From positions 682,001 through 746,000 of the forward strand of contig JADLSH010000220.1 of NCBI GenBank assembly GCA_016169945.1: a stretch of 64,000 nt of DNA. Direction: 5' to 3'. Source of the DNA: Trachythela sp. YZ-2020. Lineage: Eukaryota > Cnidaria > Anthozoa > Malacalcyonacea > Clavulariidae. This document shows positions 62,621 through 64,000 of the stretch, in pieces; position 1 is the first letter of the stretch, and each line of letters opens with the position of its first letter. Under the pieces are notes generated by a model. That model made no database searches and had not been told where the DNA came from. It saw only the letters and a list, made by a program, of their open reading frames with translations. A program made the position numbers and the translations under genes.

Positions 62621-64000
62621 AATAATAATAATCTTTTAATATCCATCTTTAGTTAAAAAATACAATGGATTTACAGCTGTAAGAATAATTTCTATACAAT
62701 AATATATGATATGTACAAAACTATAAAAATGGTTAAATTATTAATTGTTTATTAGTATATAGAATAATCTATCGTCTAATTGCATGGTTCTAATAATCAT
62801 GTTATCAAATAATCTATCGTCTAATTGGATCATACTTATTTAAAAGAGCAATTGCCCTTGGGATAAAAGATTGTTCGTGTCTTTTGGTGTGTGATATTGG
62901 GTATGGAATACTAGTGTTTCTTCTCAGATCATGAGTATGAGATGTTGGCAAAGGGATAAACTTATGACAGGGGTGGGTAGCATCAATTTGAATTCGTTTC
63001 AGTTCCTCCATAGGAACATCGTTTCTTCTTTCTCGTAATGATTTTAAATTATCCCTAGGGATTCCAAGTATTTTTAGACATCTATTTTGCGTACTCTCAA
63101 TTTCGTCCGCAAGATATTCTGGCAGACCGCCCCAAATTGCTGCTCCATATTCTAGCACAGATCTTATCTTCGTCTGATAGCATGTGAGGCCAACTTCTTG
63201 TGGTAATTTGGCTGTGCGGCATTCTCTCAGACTGAATATACGTTTATTTGCTTTCTTTACCATTTCTTCTACGTGATGGTTCCATTTTAGATTGTCCTGA
63301 TGCCACACTCCAAGTAACTTATATGAGCTAACTCTTTCTATATTCACGCTATCCATAACAAGCGGAGCTGGTTCTGGGATCGCATTACTAAAACAAATCC
63401 ACATATCTTTGGTTTTTTGGGAGTTTATCTTCATCTTGTTCTCAGTGGCCCATTTTTGCGATGCGTCAAGAACGTCTTGCATATGACTTGTTGTCTCTTG
63501 TGCAACAACCTCATCTTGTGTACAATCGTCTGCGTATTTACAGGTGTTTATAGATAGATGATCTGGAACACAATTTTCAAAGTCGTTCACATATACATTA
63601 AAGAGCGAGGGGGAGATAACAGAGCCCTGAGGGACTCCAGCAGGACACGATTTTGTCGATGATAGTGTTCCCACAAGATTGACCTGTTGACTCCTGCCTT
63701 CCAAAAAACTTCGCGTCCAGAGCCAGAAACCTTTTGTCACATTCATTTTCGCTAATTTCATTAACAAAATGCCGTGATCCACAAGGTCGAAAGCCTTGCG
63801 GAAGTCTATGAACAAGGCATGTACTCCATTCTTGTTATCACGTAAATTATCTGTGACATTGAACCAGTTCTGTGAGATGCAGGTTAATGCAGATACCGTC
63901 GATCGTTCACCAGTGAATGCATGTTGGCTATCATTTATCTTCAGGTCAATATTGTTCAGTTTAAGTTGTAGCTTTTCCAGGATTTTCGCCATTTGAGGGA
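62621..64000 (-). mobile_element. LINE 3' half, runs off the window
   Basis: Oriented -, with its 3' terminus at 62621-62633 marked by an ATT microsatellite (TAATAATAATAA on +), a 3' UTR to 62813, and an open RT frame to the window end. A 20-bp direct repeat (AATAATCTATCGTCTAATTG, 62763-62782 and 62810-62829) lies across the stop-codon region. Confidence 0.85.
62814..64000 (-). CDS. LINE reverse transcriptase (partial, open)
   Basis: An uninterrupted frame of about 395 codons on the - strand, still open at base 64000, so the N-terminal endonuclease and first RT motifs lie outside. It reads KINDSQHAFTGERSTVSAL, HALFIDFRKAFDLVDHGIL (first Asp), CPAGVPQGSVISPSLFNVY, TCKYADDCTQDEV (catalytic YADD), then KMKINSQKTKDMWICF, YKLLGVWHQDNLKWNHHV and RSVLEYGAAIWGGLPEYL to a stop. 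All core motifs are intact, unlike the other LINEs here, so this is the youngest-looking polymerase in the window. The type is L2/CR1-like, of a different family from 42201-45340. Confidence 0.9.
   Translation of the reverse strand, partial: PQMAKILEKLQLKLNNIDLKINDSQHAFTGERSTVSALTCISQNWFNVTDNLRDNKNGVHALFIDFRKAFDLVDHGILLMKLAKMNVTKGFWLWTRSFLEGRSQQVNLVGTLSSTKSCPAGVPQGSVISPSLFNVYVNDFENCVPDHLSINTCKYADDCTQDEVVAQETTSHMQDVLDASQKWATENKMKINSQKTKDMWICFSNAIPEPAPLVMDSVNIERVSSYKLLGVWHQDNLKWNHHVEEMVKKANKRIFSLRECRTAKLPQEVGLTCYQTKIRSVLEYGAAIWGGLPEYLADEIESTQNRCLKILGIPRDNLKSLRERRNDVPMEELKRIQIDATHPCHKFIPLPTSHTHDLRRNTSIPYPISHTKRHEQSFIPRAIALLNKYDPIRR

Overview
This window looks like a repeat-dense stretch of an invertebrate animal nuclear genome. 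The evidence is AT-rich DNA, spliceosomal introns, a TATA-type promoter, AATAAA signals, TTAGGG-type degenerate telomeric repeats, and many metazoan transposon families (Ty3/Gypsy, CR1/L2-like LINEs, Helitron, hAT, THAP/DDE plus YqaJ elements). The mix of families, a discoidin-type secreted domain and recurring hairpin repeats fit a marine invertebrate, most likely a cnidarian. That placement is an inference from family recollection, not from a marker gene.

Layout. 1-8.9 kb has no convincing gene. It holds several inverted-repeat elements (1004-1240, 3873-4263, 4413-7063), a degenerate telomere-like tract and a degenerate array. 8990-13124 is a complete-ended DNA transposon with ~75-bp imperfect inverted termini and a 6-bp CAATTA duplication. 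It carries a broken THAP/DDE transposase on the + strand and, convergently, a SAP/SWIM-like/YqaJ nuclease-type protein on the - strand. 13.1-22 kb has LINE fragments and an unrecognised, probably transposon-derived coding region. 23259-25333 is a large foldback element. 25973-27211 is the end of a host-like gene: two exons of an F5/8 type C (discoidin) domain with a polyadenylation signal. 28559-29169 is a TTAA-flanked palindromic MITE.

32.3-41.5 kb is a decayed Helitron on the - strand (zinc finger/DUF6570-like region, HUH Rep, PIF1-like helicase) with one clear intron. A short internally deleted Gypsy element (34042-37193, 166-bp LTRs, CATTC duplication) sits inside it. 41856-54379 is a second Gypsy element with unusually short 72-73-bp LTRs. 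It has itself been hit by a CR1-like LINE in gag (ATCGA duplication), an unidentified TTAA-bounded piece and a 4.5-kb non-autonomous hAT (AATATAAC duplication) in reverse transcriptase, and a LINE 3' fragment (ATCTGT duplication) in integrase. 54380-57165 is a LINE with a CCCH-finger ORF1 containing three 42-residue repeats. The right end holds dispersed repeats, a probable first exon of a small secreted cysteine-rich peptide with a TATA box (61016-61401), and a LINE reverse transcriptase running off the window end.

Most coding material is transposon-derived and disabled. The only likely host genes are the discoidin-domain exons and the secreted-peptide exon, with one weak hypothetical near 58.1 kb. 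The value of the window is the exact nesting record and the two-gene YqaJ-bearing transposon. Splits and frameshifts are described by position; no repaired sequence is given.
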